NCBI RefSeq assembly: GCF_000307875.1
Contig: NZ_AJLS01000126.1
Coordinates: 42,513 to 106,512 of the forward strand
Direction: 5' to 3'
DNA length: 64,000 bases
Origin: Neobacillus bataviensis LMG 21833
GTDB lineage: Bacteria > Bacillota > Bacilli > Bacillales > Cytobacillaceae
The notes under the pieces were generated by a model. The model saw nothing but the letters and a program-made list of their open reading frames with translations, did no database searches and was not told the DNA's origin. The translations under genes and the position numbers were made by a program. Within the stretch, counting starts at the first letter, position 1; every line of letters begins with the position of its first letter. Positions 7,486-15,824 of this stretch are shown here, one piece after another.

Positions 7486-9546
7486 TTAGTGAACCTTTGA
7501 AATAGCGACCGCACATGCTTTATACTCAGCTGTCCCGGAAATAGGGTCATATTCATTTAATGTTAATACATTTGTCGGTGTTTCACTCCAATGAAAACTC
7601 ATAAAGACAAGGCCTGGAACCACCTGTTCTGTCACCTTTGCCTTCACCTCAAGCTCCCCTCTTCGGGAACGGACCTGTACTACTTCCCCATTAGTAATTC
7701 CTAGTGCCGCTGCATCATCTGGATGGATATCAACCGTTTCTTCTGTTTGTTTCACTTTAACACCCGCTGCATAGTGGCGTGTCTGCGTATGGGTATTATA
7801 AGACTCATAGCGCCTTCCTGTTGTTAACGTGAATGGATATTCCGCATCAGGCAATTCTAATGGCTCCGTATAATCCACTGGGACAAATGGTGACTTTTTC
7901 ACAACCGGCTGGTCGTTATGGAATCGTTCATGCATAATGAATGTTCCCGGATGGTTTTCATCCGGACATGGATAATGGATGCTATATTCCTTTTCAAGCC
8001 GCTCGTAAGAAATACCGCCGTACATCTCCCAGGCAAGCTTTCTCACTTCATCCCAAATTTCCTCACTGTTATTATAGTGCATCGGATAGCCCATTAAAGT
8101 CGATAGTTCGCAAAGGATTACCCAGTCTTCTTTCGTATTTGGATGGGCATCAACAGCCTTGCGCACAAGTTGAATTCTCCGGTCTGTATTTGTATACGTT
8201 CCATCCACCTCACCCCATGAACGGGCCGGCAGGACAACATCAGCCATTTTCGCGGTTTCAGTCATAAAAATATCCTGGACGATTAACAAATCAAGCATTT
8301 CAAAAAGCTTTGTTGTATGATTCATATTTACATCAGCAAGGAGCGGGTTTTCTCCTATTATATATAGTGCCTTTAGCTCGCCCATTTCCAATCGATCAAA
8401 TGTCCGGGTTTGGGTGTCACCGGCTTGCGGATTTAGCTCTACCTTCCATTCCTTTTCATAGCGGGCGCGGAATTCCTCGTTTGCTAAGCTCATCGCTCCC
8501 GCTAATTGGTTGGGTAGACATCCCATATCACCTGCGCCTTGGACATTATTTTGCCCCCGAAGCGGCATGATTCCTGTTCCTTCTTTGCCAATATTCCCGG
8601 TTAACAAGGCAAGATTGGCAATATCAAATACATTATTTACACCGCAATGATGCTCAGTAATCCCAAGTGTGTATGCGATCATCGAGCCGCTTGAAGTGGC
8701 GTACTCCCTTGCGGTGGCTGCAATATCTTCGGCACTTACACCCGTAATCGTTGCTGCATATTCAGGTGTATACAGCTCTACATGTTTTTCTAACCGATCA
8801 AAATCAATCGTAAACTGATTGATAAAGGCAGGATCGTATAGACCCTCCTTCAGAATAACATGGATAAATGCATTAATTAATGCGATATCTGAACCGACAT
8901 TAATTTGTAAATGACGATGGGCCACCTTAACCATGTCTATTTTTCTAGGATCAATGACAATAATTTTCAGTCCTGATTTTACTGCCTTTTTCATGCGATT
9001 CGCAATAATTGGATGGGATTCAGTCGTATTTGAACCCATTAAAAGCAATACTTCAGCCTTATCAAAATCTTCAAGTGTATTTGTAGGGAAACCGCTTCCA
9101 AAAACAGTTGCCAGACCGGCAACACTAGGAGCGTGTCACGTTCGGTTACAGCCATCAATATTATTACTGTGGATAACCGTTCTCATAAACTTTTGGGTAA
9201 TAAAATTGGATTCATTCGTGCTTCGTGCGCAAGCAAACATACTGATTGCATTTGAACCCCATTTCGTTTTGATTCCCGTTAATTTTTCGGCAATGAATTC
9301 ATAGGCCTCTTCCCAAGTTGTTTCAACCAGCTGGCCGGCTTTACGAATAAGCGGTGATGTTAATCTATTTTTGGCATGGACATACTCATAGGCAAATGCA
9401 CCTTTTACACATGTCTGCCCTTTGTTCACTGTAGCTTCCTTATCGCCGCGGATTTTCATAATTTTATTGTCTTTCACTTCTACGATTAAGCCGCAGCCAG
9501 TCCCACAGTATCCGCAGATTGTTTTTACCAAACTTGCTTCACTCAC
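7486..9546 (-). CDS. fdhA: Selenocysteine-containing formate dehydrogenase (UGA read as Sec137)
   Basis: Molybdopterin enzyme oxidising formate to CO2. It is read as one 686-codon frame in which UGA at 9136-9138 encodes selenocysteine. Residues 11-46 bind one [4Fe-4S] cluster (C11, C14, C18, C46), followed by K48 in CVKG. The active site reads DGCNRT-U137-HAPSVAGL, the place where E. coli FdhH has Sec140-His141. The C-terminal half has LTGNIGKEGTGIMPLRGQ (with the conserved Arg), MTETAKMADVVLPA and the MGD-binding C-domain. No frame break other than UGA occurs, and the downstream frame starts in mid-domain. GTG start after GGGAGGG. 686 residues is close to FdhH (715); the N-terminal ferredoxin domains of B. 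subtilis YrhE/YjgC are absent, so its electron partner is unknown. A Cys-to-UGA pseudogene is the alternative; the SECIS argues against it. Confidence 0.9.
9107..9138 (-). promoter_or_regulatory. SECIS element with the Sec UGA codon
   Basis: UGA (9136-9138) is followed after 12 nt by a perfect hairpin GUUGCC-GGUCU-GGCAAC (9107-9123). The GGUCU loop begins 18 nt after UGA, the same position and loop as in E. coli fdhF, where loop G and U contact SelB. The stem lacks a clear counterpart of the bulged U17, since both U residues can pair with A. Confidence 0.85.
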
Positions 9547-9654
9547 TATTTTCCCTCCCCAAAATAACCTTACAATCTATATAATAATATTAATCTATTT
9601 ATTACGTTTATAGGCTCCTTTTTATAAAAAATTATGTCTTTTTTTCAAAAAAAT

Positions 9655-9681
9655 AAAAACGAGAGAAAATCTCTCGTTTTT
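9655..9681 (-). terminator. Terminator of the PAS histidine kinase gene
   Basis: AAAAACGAGAGA-AAA-TCTCTCGTTTTT hairpin overlapping the stop codon, followed by further T on the minus strand. The symmetric A/T runs mean it could also stop plus-strand transcripts. Confidence 0.8.
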
Positions 9682-11830
9682 ACGCTATTTTTGTAGGTAA
9701 TAAGATATTGAAGGTTGTTCCTTTATTAGGCTCGCTTTCAACAAATACTTTACCGTTATGACTTTCAATAATTTTAAAGCTCACCATTAATCCCAAACCA
9801 TTTCCATTGCGCTTCGTGGTGTAAAACGGTTCTCCCAGCTTCTGCAATTTGTCTTTCGGGATTCCGACTCCTGAGTCCTGAATCGAGATTTGCACATTAT
9901 GATCCTGTATCACTGTTTTAACAAGTAAGTCTCCGCCATTTGGCATGGCTTCAATACCATTTTTAATAAAGTTTAGGAAAACCTGCTTTAAGCGGTTCTC
10001 ATCACACTCAATTTGAATAATTTCATGATGACAATCAAAGGACAAGCGGACATTCTTCTTTCTCGCTTCAAATTCAAGCAAGGACACAACGTTTTGTATG
10101 ACCGGAACGACATTCTTTTCCTCTAATTCGACTGCCTTTGGTTTCGCCAACACCATAAAATCCTCAACTATCGTATTAACCCGCTCAATTTCATCAAGAA
10201 TGATATTTAAAAACTCCATTCGTTCTGGATCTTTTTCATCTAATTGTAAGAATTCCGCATACCCTTTCATCGAGGTAAGCGGGTTGCGAATTTCATGTGC
10301 GACACCTGCAGCCAACTGGCCCACGGCTGCGAGCTTATCCTGGCGGTGGAGAACTTCTTCTGTTTTCTTACGTTCCGTTATATCATTACGAATGGCAAGA
10401 TACTGGTACGGCTTCCCGTGGTCATTTAAAAACGGAACAATCGTCGTATCCACCCAATAAAAGGTTCCATCCTTGGCTTTATTCCTGATTTCCCCTTTCC
10501 ATACCTTTCCCTCACCAATGGTTTTCCAAAGGTTTTTGAAATAGTCTTTCGAGTGATATCCGGAATTAAGGATATTATGATCTTTACCAATGATTTCTTC
10601 GCGGCTGTATTTTGAAATCTCGCAGAATTTTTCGTTTACGTTGGTAATTTTCCCTTTTGCATCAGTAAATGCAACAATTGACGATTGATCAAGAGCAAAT
10701 TTGATATCTACATTCTCTTTAATGGTTTCCTTTAGGTGCTCTTCTGCTTTTTTTCGATTAGAGATATCCGAGCGAATAGCAATATATTGGACAGGTTTAC
10801 CTTTTTTATTCAAAAACGGAACGATGGTGGTATCCACCCAATAAAACGAACCGTCCTTCGCTTTATTTCGGATTTCTCCACGCCAGATCTGACCCGATTG
10901 AATCGTTTTCCATAAGTGTTGAAAGAATTCTTGAGAATGATACCCTGAGTTTAACATCCTGTGGTTTTTGCCAATAATCTCTTCCTTTTGGTACTTGGAA
11001 ATCTCCTCAAATTTATCATTTACATAGGCAATAGTTCCATGTCGGTCAGTAATCGCCACAATGGATGATGCATCAAGTGCTGCCTTAATATCTTTTAAAT
11101 TGGTATCGGTTGCCGCTAATTGTTTACTGATCAACGTACTCGAAATAATTAGTCCGCCAGTGATTAAGACAGAAACAAATAACACCAAAAAAATAAAAAA
11201 GGGACTATCTGTGTTCGAGCTTTGAGCCACTTCACTTGTCGTAATAGCTGCTCGTTTTAATAGGAAATGACCTTCAGCAATAGCACCGGATATAATCAGC
11301 GCACTGACTGGTTTTAACCAAGACTGATGTCCTTGTGAATAGCTTGATGAAAAAAGAATCCACAAAGAAAATAAAAATGAACCAAAAATGACGAATCCTG
11401 AAAAGAGCAGCAGTGATACATTGTACTTAATGCTGACATCCATCGCATATAAACCGATTACCTGAATCGCAATAACTGCTAAGGTTAGAAATAAACTGCC
11501 AATAAGTAAATGCGGGAATTTAATTGTTTTTCCAAAAAAGGCCAAAAATGCCATTCCGGTAAAAGCTATACCGATAAAAATAGACAGAATCGTCAGCGGA
11601 ATATGATAGCTAGCAAGCCGATTTGTATCTGCAGAAATGAGTGCCATAAAATTCATGACCCAAATTCCAATTCCCATTGACAATGAACCGCCAAGGAACA
11701 GAAGCCGTTTATTTTGGTTTGATGACCTTATTAAAGTAAACATATCTAATGAAGTATATGATGCCATGATGGTTAATCCAATGGCAATAACGATAAAGTA
11801 AGGATGAAACGTCCCTAGTAATGCATTCAT
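9680..11830 (-). CDS. Membrane sensor histidine kinase: MHYT-like, tandem PAS, HisKA, HATPase
   Basis: 716 residues. Residues 1-240 form seven or so membrane helices with the MHYT-domain frame (ASYTSLDM, GIGIWVMNFMAL, GLYAMD). The metal-binding His of the usual WSMHF and MHYTGM motifs are replaced by N60 and by L/Y. Two closely similar PAS-PAC units follow (about 250-360 and 375-488, both with LNSGYH and IRNKAKDG(S/T)FYWVDTTIVPFLN). HisKA has phospho-acceptor H512 in AHEIRNPLTS, and HATPase_c has NFIKNGIEAM, DSGVGI and GNGLGL. No response regulator is next to it, as with orphan sporulation kinases such as KinA/KinB. The ATG at 11830 has GGAGGG 9 bp upstream; the upstream TTG (11854) has none. 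The signal is unknown; a role in respiration or sporulation phosphorelay is inference. Confidence 0.88.
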   Translation of the reverse strand: MNALLGTFHPYFIVIAIGLTIMASYTSLDMFTLIRSSNQNKRLLFLGGSLSMGIGIWVMNFMALISADTNRLASYHIPLTILSIFIGIAFTGMAFLAFFGKTIKFPHLLIGSLFLTLAVIAIQVIGLYAMDVSIKYNVSLLLFSGFVIFGSFLFSLWILFSSSYSQGHQSWLKPVSALIISGAIAEGHFLLKRAAITTSEVAQSSNTDSPFFIFLVLFVSVLITGGLIISSTLISKQLAATDTNLKDIKAALDASSIVAITDRHGTIAYVNDKFEEISKYQKEEIIGKNHRMLNSGYHSQEFFQHLWKTIQSGQIWRGEIRNKAKDGSFYWVDTTIVPFLNKKGKPVQYIAIRSDISNRKKAEEHLKETIKENVDIKFALDQSSIVAFTDAKGKITNVNEKFCEISKYSREEIIGKDHNILNSGYHSKDYFKNLWKTIGEGKVWKGEIRNKAKDGTFYWVDTTIVPFLNDHGKPYQYLAIRNDITERKKTEEVLHRQDKLAAVGQLAAGVAHEIRNPLTSMKGYAEFLQLDEKDPERMEFLNIILDEIERVNTIVEDFMVLAKPKAVELEEKNVVPVIQNVVSLLEFEARKKNVRLSFDCHHEIIQIECDENRLKQVFLNFIKNGIEAMPNGGDLLVKTVIQDHNVQISIQDSGVGIPKDKLQKLGEPFYTTKRNGNGLGLMVSFKIIESHNGKVFVESEPNKGTTFNILLPTKIA

Positions 11831-12088
11831 TAACAGCATCCCTCCGGGTAACAATGATTCTACTATGATTGTAATGTAAAGTTTGTGCGTATGGAAGCAC
11901 TATTTCATACGCACTCATAAATTTTTTAAAATAACATGCCAAGAAGCAAATTTGTGATAAAAGACTTATTTTTTAAAAAATTTCAGTTTTCTTTAAAAAA
12001 AGTCTACACATTTTTGTTTTTTTTGTTTATACTGTACTATAACAAGAGGGAATAAAATAAACTGTATTACTAAAGGGGGATTTTTAAA

Positions 12089-12226
12089 ATGTTAATGAGT
12101 CCAGTTGAATTTTTCCGCAACCTGCCAAAAAAGGAATGTCCAGAATGTGGTCAGCACATTATGGAGGAACAAGCCGAAAGTTACTTAATGGAATGTGATC
12201 GCTGCTTATCGAAACGAGAAGAATAA
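12089..12226 (+). CDS. yhfH: YhfH-family zinc-ribbon small protein, 45 aa
   Basis: Reads MLMSPVEFFRNLPKKECPECG, then CDRCLSKREE. Two CxxC pairs (CPEC and CDRC) make a minimal zinc ribbon. The N-terminal SPVEFFRNLP is the recognisable signature of the Bacillus YhfH family. An AAAGGGGGA ribosome binding site precedes the ATG and a hairpin follows the stop codon. The family has no established function. Confidence 0.85.
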   Translation: MLMSPVEFFRNLPKKECPECGQHIMEEQAESYLMECDRCLSKREE

Positions 12227-12231
12227 CGGCC

Positions 12232-12258
12232 AAAGCTCTCCGGATTCCGGAGAGCTTT
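12232..12258 (+). terminator. Terminator after yhfH
   Basis: AAAGCTCTCCGG-ATT-CCGGAGAGCTTT, a 12-bp perfect stem 5 bp after the yhfH stop codon. The T-rich tail is broken (TTTCCTTATGTTTTC). Confidence 0.75.
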
Positions 12259-12353
12259 CCTTATGTTTTCAATAAATTTCCGTTTTGGAGATAAATAGGC
12301 ACGTATAAACCCTTTTTGCAATGCAAACCCTTTATGTAAGGAGATGATGTTGC

Positions 12354-12539
12354 ATGGCTAAAAAGGAAGATTATTTAACACCTGCTGCAAAAGAACCACA
12401 AGTGACGATTGAGAATGGATCCATTTTCCCTAATAAAAAGAATGTGGCGGGGGATTCTGTTGATGAGCATAAATATCTTGAAGAAGCAAATACCATTATA
12501 AGCGGGGATGAAATTCACCAGCAAAATGAAAATCTTTAA
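12354..12539 (+). CDS. Small hypothetical protein, 61 aa
   Basis: Not recognised. A hydrophilic, acidic 61-residue protein (MAKKEDYLTPAAKEPQVTIE..., ending HQQNENL) without cysteines or membrane segments. The ATG follows AAGGAGATGATGTTGC, a strong ribosome binding site, and a hairpin terminator starts 12 bp after the stop, so it is a monocistronic unit. Composition resembles small spore or cytosolic Bacillus proteins but no family could be named. Confidence 0.75.
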   Translation: MAKKEDYLTPAAKEPQVTIENGSIFPNKKNVAGDSVDEHKYLEEANTIISGDEIHQQNENL

Positions 12540-12551
12540 ATAGAAAAAATA

Positions 12552-12581
12552 AAAGACTGTCTACTTACGATGACAGTCTTT
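12552..12581. terminator. Bidirectional terminator
   Basis: AAAGACTGTC-N10-GACAGTCTTT between two convergent small genes. T-rich tracts lie on both sides, the better one on the minus strand. Confidence 0.75.
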
Positions 12582-12596
12582 GATAGCAGGATTTTT

Positions 12597-12782
12597 TTAT
12601 ATTTTAGGAAGCTCTCTTATTTCCTGCATCATTTCATTGCCACACATCGGACAAAGCAGGTCATCAGCAACGAAATCCTTTCGCATCCAGCCTATACAGG
12701 AATTATCCATACAAGAATAGACTTCAGTATCAACGAGTATGGTTTCAATTTCTTCTTCTTTTGCTCTTCTACCGTAAAAAAT
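12597..12782 (-). CDS. YdjO-like zinc-ribbon protein with an ATT start codon
   Basis: 61-residue paralogue of the ydjO gene at 61119-61322. It reads (M)FYGRRAKEEEIETILVDTE, then YSCMDNSCIGWMRKDF, then LCPMCGNEM, so the four zinc-ribbon cysteines (C24, C29, C44, C47) and the W-(M/V)-R-(K/D)-(D/N)-F spacing match. No ATG, GTG or TTG lies in frame before the first Cys pair. AGGAGG sits 8 bp before ATT at 12780-12782, and ATT aligns with the TTG start of the paralogue. The start is therefore most likely the rare codon ATT; a sequencing error of ATG would be the alternative. The ydjO family is cold-inducible in B. subtilis; role unknown. Confidence 0.75.
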   Translation of the reverse strand: MFYGRRAKEEEIETILVDTEVYSCMDNSCIGWMRKDFVADDLLCPMCGNEMMQEIRELPKI

Positions 12783-12867
12783 GGGAACCGCCTCCTTTTA
12801 TCCTAGTATGTCCAATTATGGAACATTTCATTTCCAGAATTTCTAATTACTTAGGAGTGTTGAAATC

Positions 12868-13005
12868 ATGGTTGTCAATCACAAGCGCTTTACAAAGGTC
12901 GGTACCGACATCGAGGAAGTAAAACGGTTAAACAGTCAATCCGGATTAAGTTATAATGAAGTGAAAAAATTGTTAGCAAAAAATTTTCTCCAAACTAAAC
13001 AGTAA
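12868..13005 (+). CDS. Small hypothetical protein, 45 aa (SASP-like)
   Basis: Reads MVVNHKRFTKVGTDIEEVK, then RLNSQSGLSYNEVKKLLAKN. GTDIEEVKRLNSQSG recalls the repeats of gamma-type small acid-soluble spore proteins (xTxxEEVKxxNaqSa), but the protein is short, basic and has one copy only, so membership is uncertain. TTAGGAGTGTTGAAATC gives a good ribosome binding site, and the stop codon runs into a strong terminator. Bacillus-type small gene, probably sporulation-related by resemblance. Confidence 0.7.
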   Translation: MVVNHKRFTKVGTDIEEVKRLNSQSGLSYNEVKKLLAKNFLQTKQ

Positions 13006-13036
13006 AAAAACGGAACCAAAGTGGTTCCGTTTTTTT
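13004..13036. terminator. Bidirectional terminator at the narI 3' end
   Basis: AAAAAAACGGAACC...GGTTCCGTTTTTTT hairpin shared by the 45-aa gene (plus) and the narGHJI operon (minus). It overlaps both stop codons. Confidence 0.85.
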
Positions 13037-13763
13037 ACTCTAGCTTATCTTTCCTTTCAGTAGACATGGCTAAATGGCGTCTTCCAAAAACCGCACGATA
13101 GACGATAAATTTGCGGTTTAAATACTCTAATGGCAAACTCCACACATGAACTAATCTTGTAAATGGCCAAATTCCAAAAAGTAACAGGGCTGATACAACA
13201 TGGATTTGGAATCCAACCGGTATTCCAATCATGAGACTAGGTGTTGGATTTAAGGAAAGGATACTGCGAAACCACGGACTAATTGTTTCCCTATACTCGA
13301 AGGCGATCCCCCTGCCTGTAATCCAAACCGTGTTAAAAAAGCCGGTAATAATAATCAGGGTGAGCAGTACAAGCACAAGAATGTCACGAAAAGTACTATG
13401 AATATAGATGCGTTTGACTGTAAACCTGCGCACCATTAATAACAAAACCCCAATGATTGTAGCAACTCCCGCTAAACCACCAATCCAAACAGCACCAAAA
13501 TGATACATATGATCGGTAATCCCCACAGCATCATAAAAGGCTTTTGGGATTAGGATTCCAGCCACATGGCCAAAAAACACAAAAATGATCCCGTAGTGAA
13601 ATAAAATACTCGCCCACTTTAATTGCTTTTTTTCAAGAAACTCACTCGATTTAGCTGACCAGCCAAATTGGTCAACGTTATAGCGATATATATGTCCGAC
13701 TACGAACATCGTCAGCATGATATAGGGAAAAGACACCCAGAAAAAGTTTTGAAAAAACGTCAT
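13035..13763 (-). CDS. narI: Respiratory nitrate reductase, cytochrome b subunit NarI
   Basis: 242-residue, five-helix membrane anchor that oxidises menaquinol and passes electrons through two b hemes to NarH. H56 and H66 (FHYG and GHVAG) and H188 and H206 (IHVV and LVHVWS) occupy the positions of the four heme ligands of E. coli NarI (56, 66, 187, 205), including the 10- and 18-residue spacings. Last gene of narGHJI, 11 bp after narJ, ending in a terminator. Length is normal (E. coli 225, B. subtilis 223 plus tail). Confidence 0.96.
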   Translation of the reverse strand: MTFFQNFFWVSFPYIMLTMFVVGHIYRYNVDQFGWSAKSSEFLEKKQLKWASILFHYGIIFVFFGHVAGILIPKAFYDAVGITDHMYHFGAVWIGGLAGVATIIGVLLLMVRRFTVKRIYIHSTFRDILVLVLLTLIIITGFFNTVWITGRGIAFEYRETISPWFRSILSLNPTPSLMIGIPVGFQIHVVSALLLFGIWPFTRLVHVWSLPLEYLNRKFIVYRAVFGRRHLAMSTERKDKLE

Positions 13764-13774
13764 TTTTCTACCCC

Positions 13775-14305
13775 CTACGAAGCCTTTTGTTTTCCAAGGA
13801 TATTTTCAATTGTTTCCACGCATGCCTGCAGAAGCATTTGATAAGGACTATCCTTTAAGGATAATTCTTTTAACAATCGATCAATCGATTTTCGATGAAT
13901 CTGCAGCATTTTCCGGGCAGATTCGATAGGAGCAATGGAACAAAACTCGAGAATTAATGGTAGGTAATCCGGAAGTTCATCACTTTCTAACGGGTAACCA
14001 GCTTCAAAATACTCATTTTTTAATTTTACCAGTGCTTTTCCGCGGTCAGGGTTCTCTCCGAAAATCGGATAGGTCAAATAAAGTGTTGTTTTATCACTAA
14101 AATCAAAGGTTTGTGCATATTGCTGACAGAGCTCCAAAAACGAAATGGATTGAAGATGATTAAAAAATTGCCTATAGAGCATTTTTACTAGTTGGTTTTC
14201 AATAGAGGCAATTTCATTTTTCAATTCTTCACCTGTTAGCCATTCTTCTTCCGGATGCTGCAGCAGTGCAGAGGCCAACCGAAAAATATGTTCATATTCA
14301 CCCAT
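13775..14305 (-). CDS. narJ: Nitrate reductase assembly chaperone NarJ
   Basis: 176-residue TorD/NarJ-family chaperone that holds apo-NarGH until the molybdenum cofactor and Fe-S cluster are inserted and the complex docks on NarI. The all-alpha protein shows FRLASALLQHPEEEW near the start, YLTYPIFGENPDRGKALVKLK (the conserved NarJ helix with RG) and DELPDYLPLILEF, the signature loop. It overlaps the 3' end of narH by 8 bp, so translation is coupled. Length is as in B. subtilis NarJ (184). Confidence 0.95.
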   Translation of the reverse strand: MGEYEHIFRLASALLQHPEEEWLTGEELKNEIASIENQLVKMLYRQFFNHLQSISFLELCQQYAQTFDFSDKTTLYLTYPIFGENPDRGKALVKLKNEYFEAGYPLESDELPDYLPLILEFCSIAPIESARKMLQIHRKSIDRLLKELSLKDSPYQMLLQACVETIENILGKQKAS

Positions 14306-15824
14306 TCATCTCACCCCAATAATCGTCCCCAACCTTATAGTCTTCAGGCATACCTGGTGTGGTGGAACATCCTGAACATGCTTCCATGAAATCAAATCCA
14401 CCAGTTCCCTGCCCTAAGTACTGATTTGCGGCATCTTCACGATGGGATTTTGGAATGACATAGCGGTCATCATATTTGGCAATTGCCGCAAGCTGGTACA
14501 TTTCATGCATCGTTTCCTCTGTCATCCCAATGGCATCAAGAATGCTTTTTTCGGGCTTTTGCCCAAGATTTAGAGATCTCATATAGCTGCGCATCGCTAC
14601 CATTTTCTTTAATACCTTACGAATGACCTCAGTATCTCCGGCGCTTAGCATGTTTGCCAAATATTCAACCGGAATCCTAAGCTGGTCAATTTGCGGGAAA
14701 ATGACATGCGGATTTACTCCATCTAATCCACCATCAAAAGCACTCATAACCGGGCTAAGCGGCGGAATATACCATACCATCGGCAGTGTTCGATATTCCG
14801 GGTGAAGCGGCAGGGCAATTCGTTGTTCCACAGCAAGCTTATAAACCGGAGACCTTTGTGCTGCCTCAATCCAATCTTCTTGATATCCCGCTTTCCTCGC
14901 CTCTTCAATCACTTTAGGGTCATGCGGGTCTAAAAATATACCTAGGTGGGCCTCATATAAATCTTTTTCATTTGTAACCGATGCAGCAGCTTCCACTTTA
15001 TCCAAATCATAAAAGACAATTCCTAAATAGCGGAGTCTGCCGACACACGTCTCTGAACATACCGTTGGAAGTCCTGCTTCTATCCTTGGAAAACAAAAGG
15101 TGCATTTTTCAGCCTTATGGGTTTTCCAGTTAAAATAAACCTTTTTATAGGGACAGCCTGTTGTACAATACCGCCAGCTGCGGCAGGCATCCTGATCCAC
15201 TAGCACAATGCCATCCTCTTCCCGTTTATAAATGGCCCCGGATGGGCAGGATGCCACACAGGTTGGGTTGACGCAATGCTCACAAATCCTTGGTAAATAC
15301 ATCATAAAGGTTTGTTCATACTCAAATTTGACTCTTTCTTCTATCCCATTTATATTCGGATCATCTTTCCCTGTTTGATAAACACCAGCGAGGTCATCCT
15401 CCCAGTTAGGTCCCCATTTTATATCCATATATTCTCCGGTGACCTGTGATTTGGGACGTGCTACAGGCTGATGTTCTTTTTCCGGGCTATTTGTTAAATT
15501 TTCATAATCATATGTCCATGGTTCATAGTAATCATCTAATTGGGCTAAATCTGGGTTATGAAAGATATTTAATAGTTTGGAAACTCTACCTCCGGCCTTT
15601 AATTCGAGTTTCCCATTCTTCAATACCCAGCCGCCTTTATATTTCTCTTGATTCTCCCATTCTTTCGGATAACCAACACCGGGCTTAGTTTCAACATTGT
15701 TCCACCACATATATTCCGCACCAGGACGGTTTGTCCATGTATTGTTACAAGTGATACTGCATGTATGGCAGCCTATACATTTATCGAGATTCATAACCAT
15801 CCCAAATTGTGCTTTAATTCTCAA
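14298..15824 (-). CDS. narH: Respiratory nitrate reductase beta subunit NarH
   Basis: 508-residue iron-sulfur subunit carrying electrons from NarI hemes to NarG. Four Cys groups are visible: C16-C19-C22-C26 (CIGCHTCSITC), CEHCVNPTCVASCPSG, CRSWRYCTTGCPY (Trp in place of one Cys, hence a [3Fe-4S] cluster) and CTFCFPR...CSETCVG. A TTG start at 15824 is chosen because it gives MRIKAQFGMVMNLDKC, the usual NarH N-terminus, with AGAGGTGG 6 bp upstream; the frame is open eight codons further but without an RBS. It overlaps the narG stop by 11 bp. Confidence 0.95.
   Translation of the reverse strand: MRIKAQFGMVMNLDKCIGCHTCSITCNNTWTNRPGAEYMWWNNVETKPGVGYPKEWENQEKYKGGWVLKNGKLELKAGGRVSKLLNIFHNPDLAQLDDYYEPWTYDYENLTNSPEKEHQPVARPKSQVTGEYMDIKWGPNWEDDLAGVYQTGKDDPNINGIEERVKFEYEQTFMMYLPRICEHCVNPTCVASCPSGAIYKREEDGIVLVDQDACRSWRYCTTGCPYKKVYFNWKTHKAEKCTFCFPRIEAGLPTVCSETCVGRLRYLGIVFYDLDKVEAAASVTNEKDLYEAHLGIFLDPHDPKVIEEARKAGYQEDWIEAAQRSPVYKLAVEQRIALPLHPEYRTLPMVWYIPPLSPVMSAFDGGLDGVNPHVIFPQIDQLRIPVEYLANMLSAGDTEVIRKVLKKMVAMRSYMRSLNLGQKPEKSILDAIGMTEETMHEMYQLAAIAKYDDRYVIPKSHREDAANQYLGQGTGGFDFMEACSGCSTTPGMPEDYKVGDDYWGEMNG

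Noticed and set aside
7486..9048. Separate gene starting at ATG 9048 (520 aa)
   Set aside because: The start is in mid-domain, has no ribosome binding site, and the protein would lack the Fe-S cluster and the catalytic residue; the preceding codons remain in frame up to the UGA.
9136..9138. Ordinary nonsense mutation making fdhA a pseudogene
   Set aside because: UGA lies exactly on the Cys/Sec site and is followed by a correctly spaced SECIS-like hairpin, and the rest of the frame has no decay.
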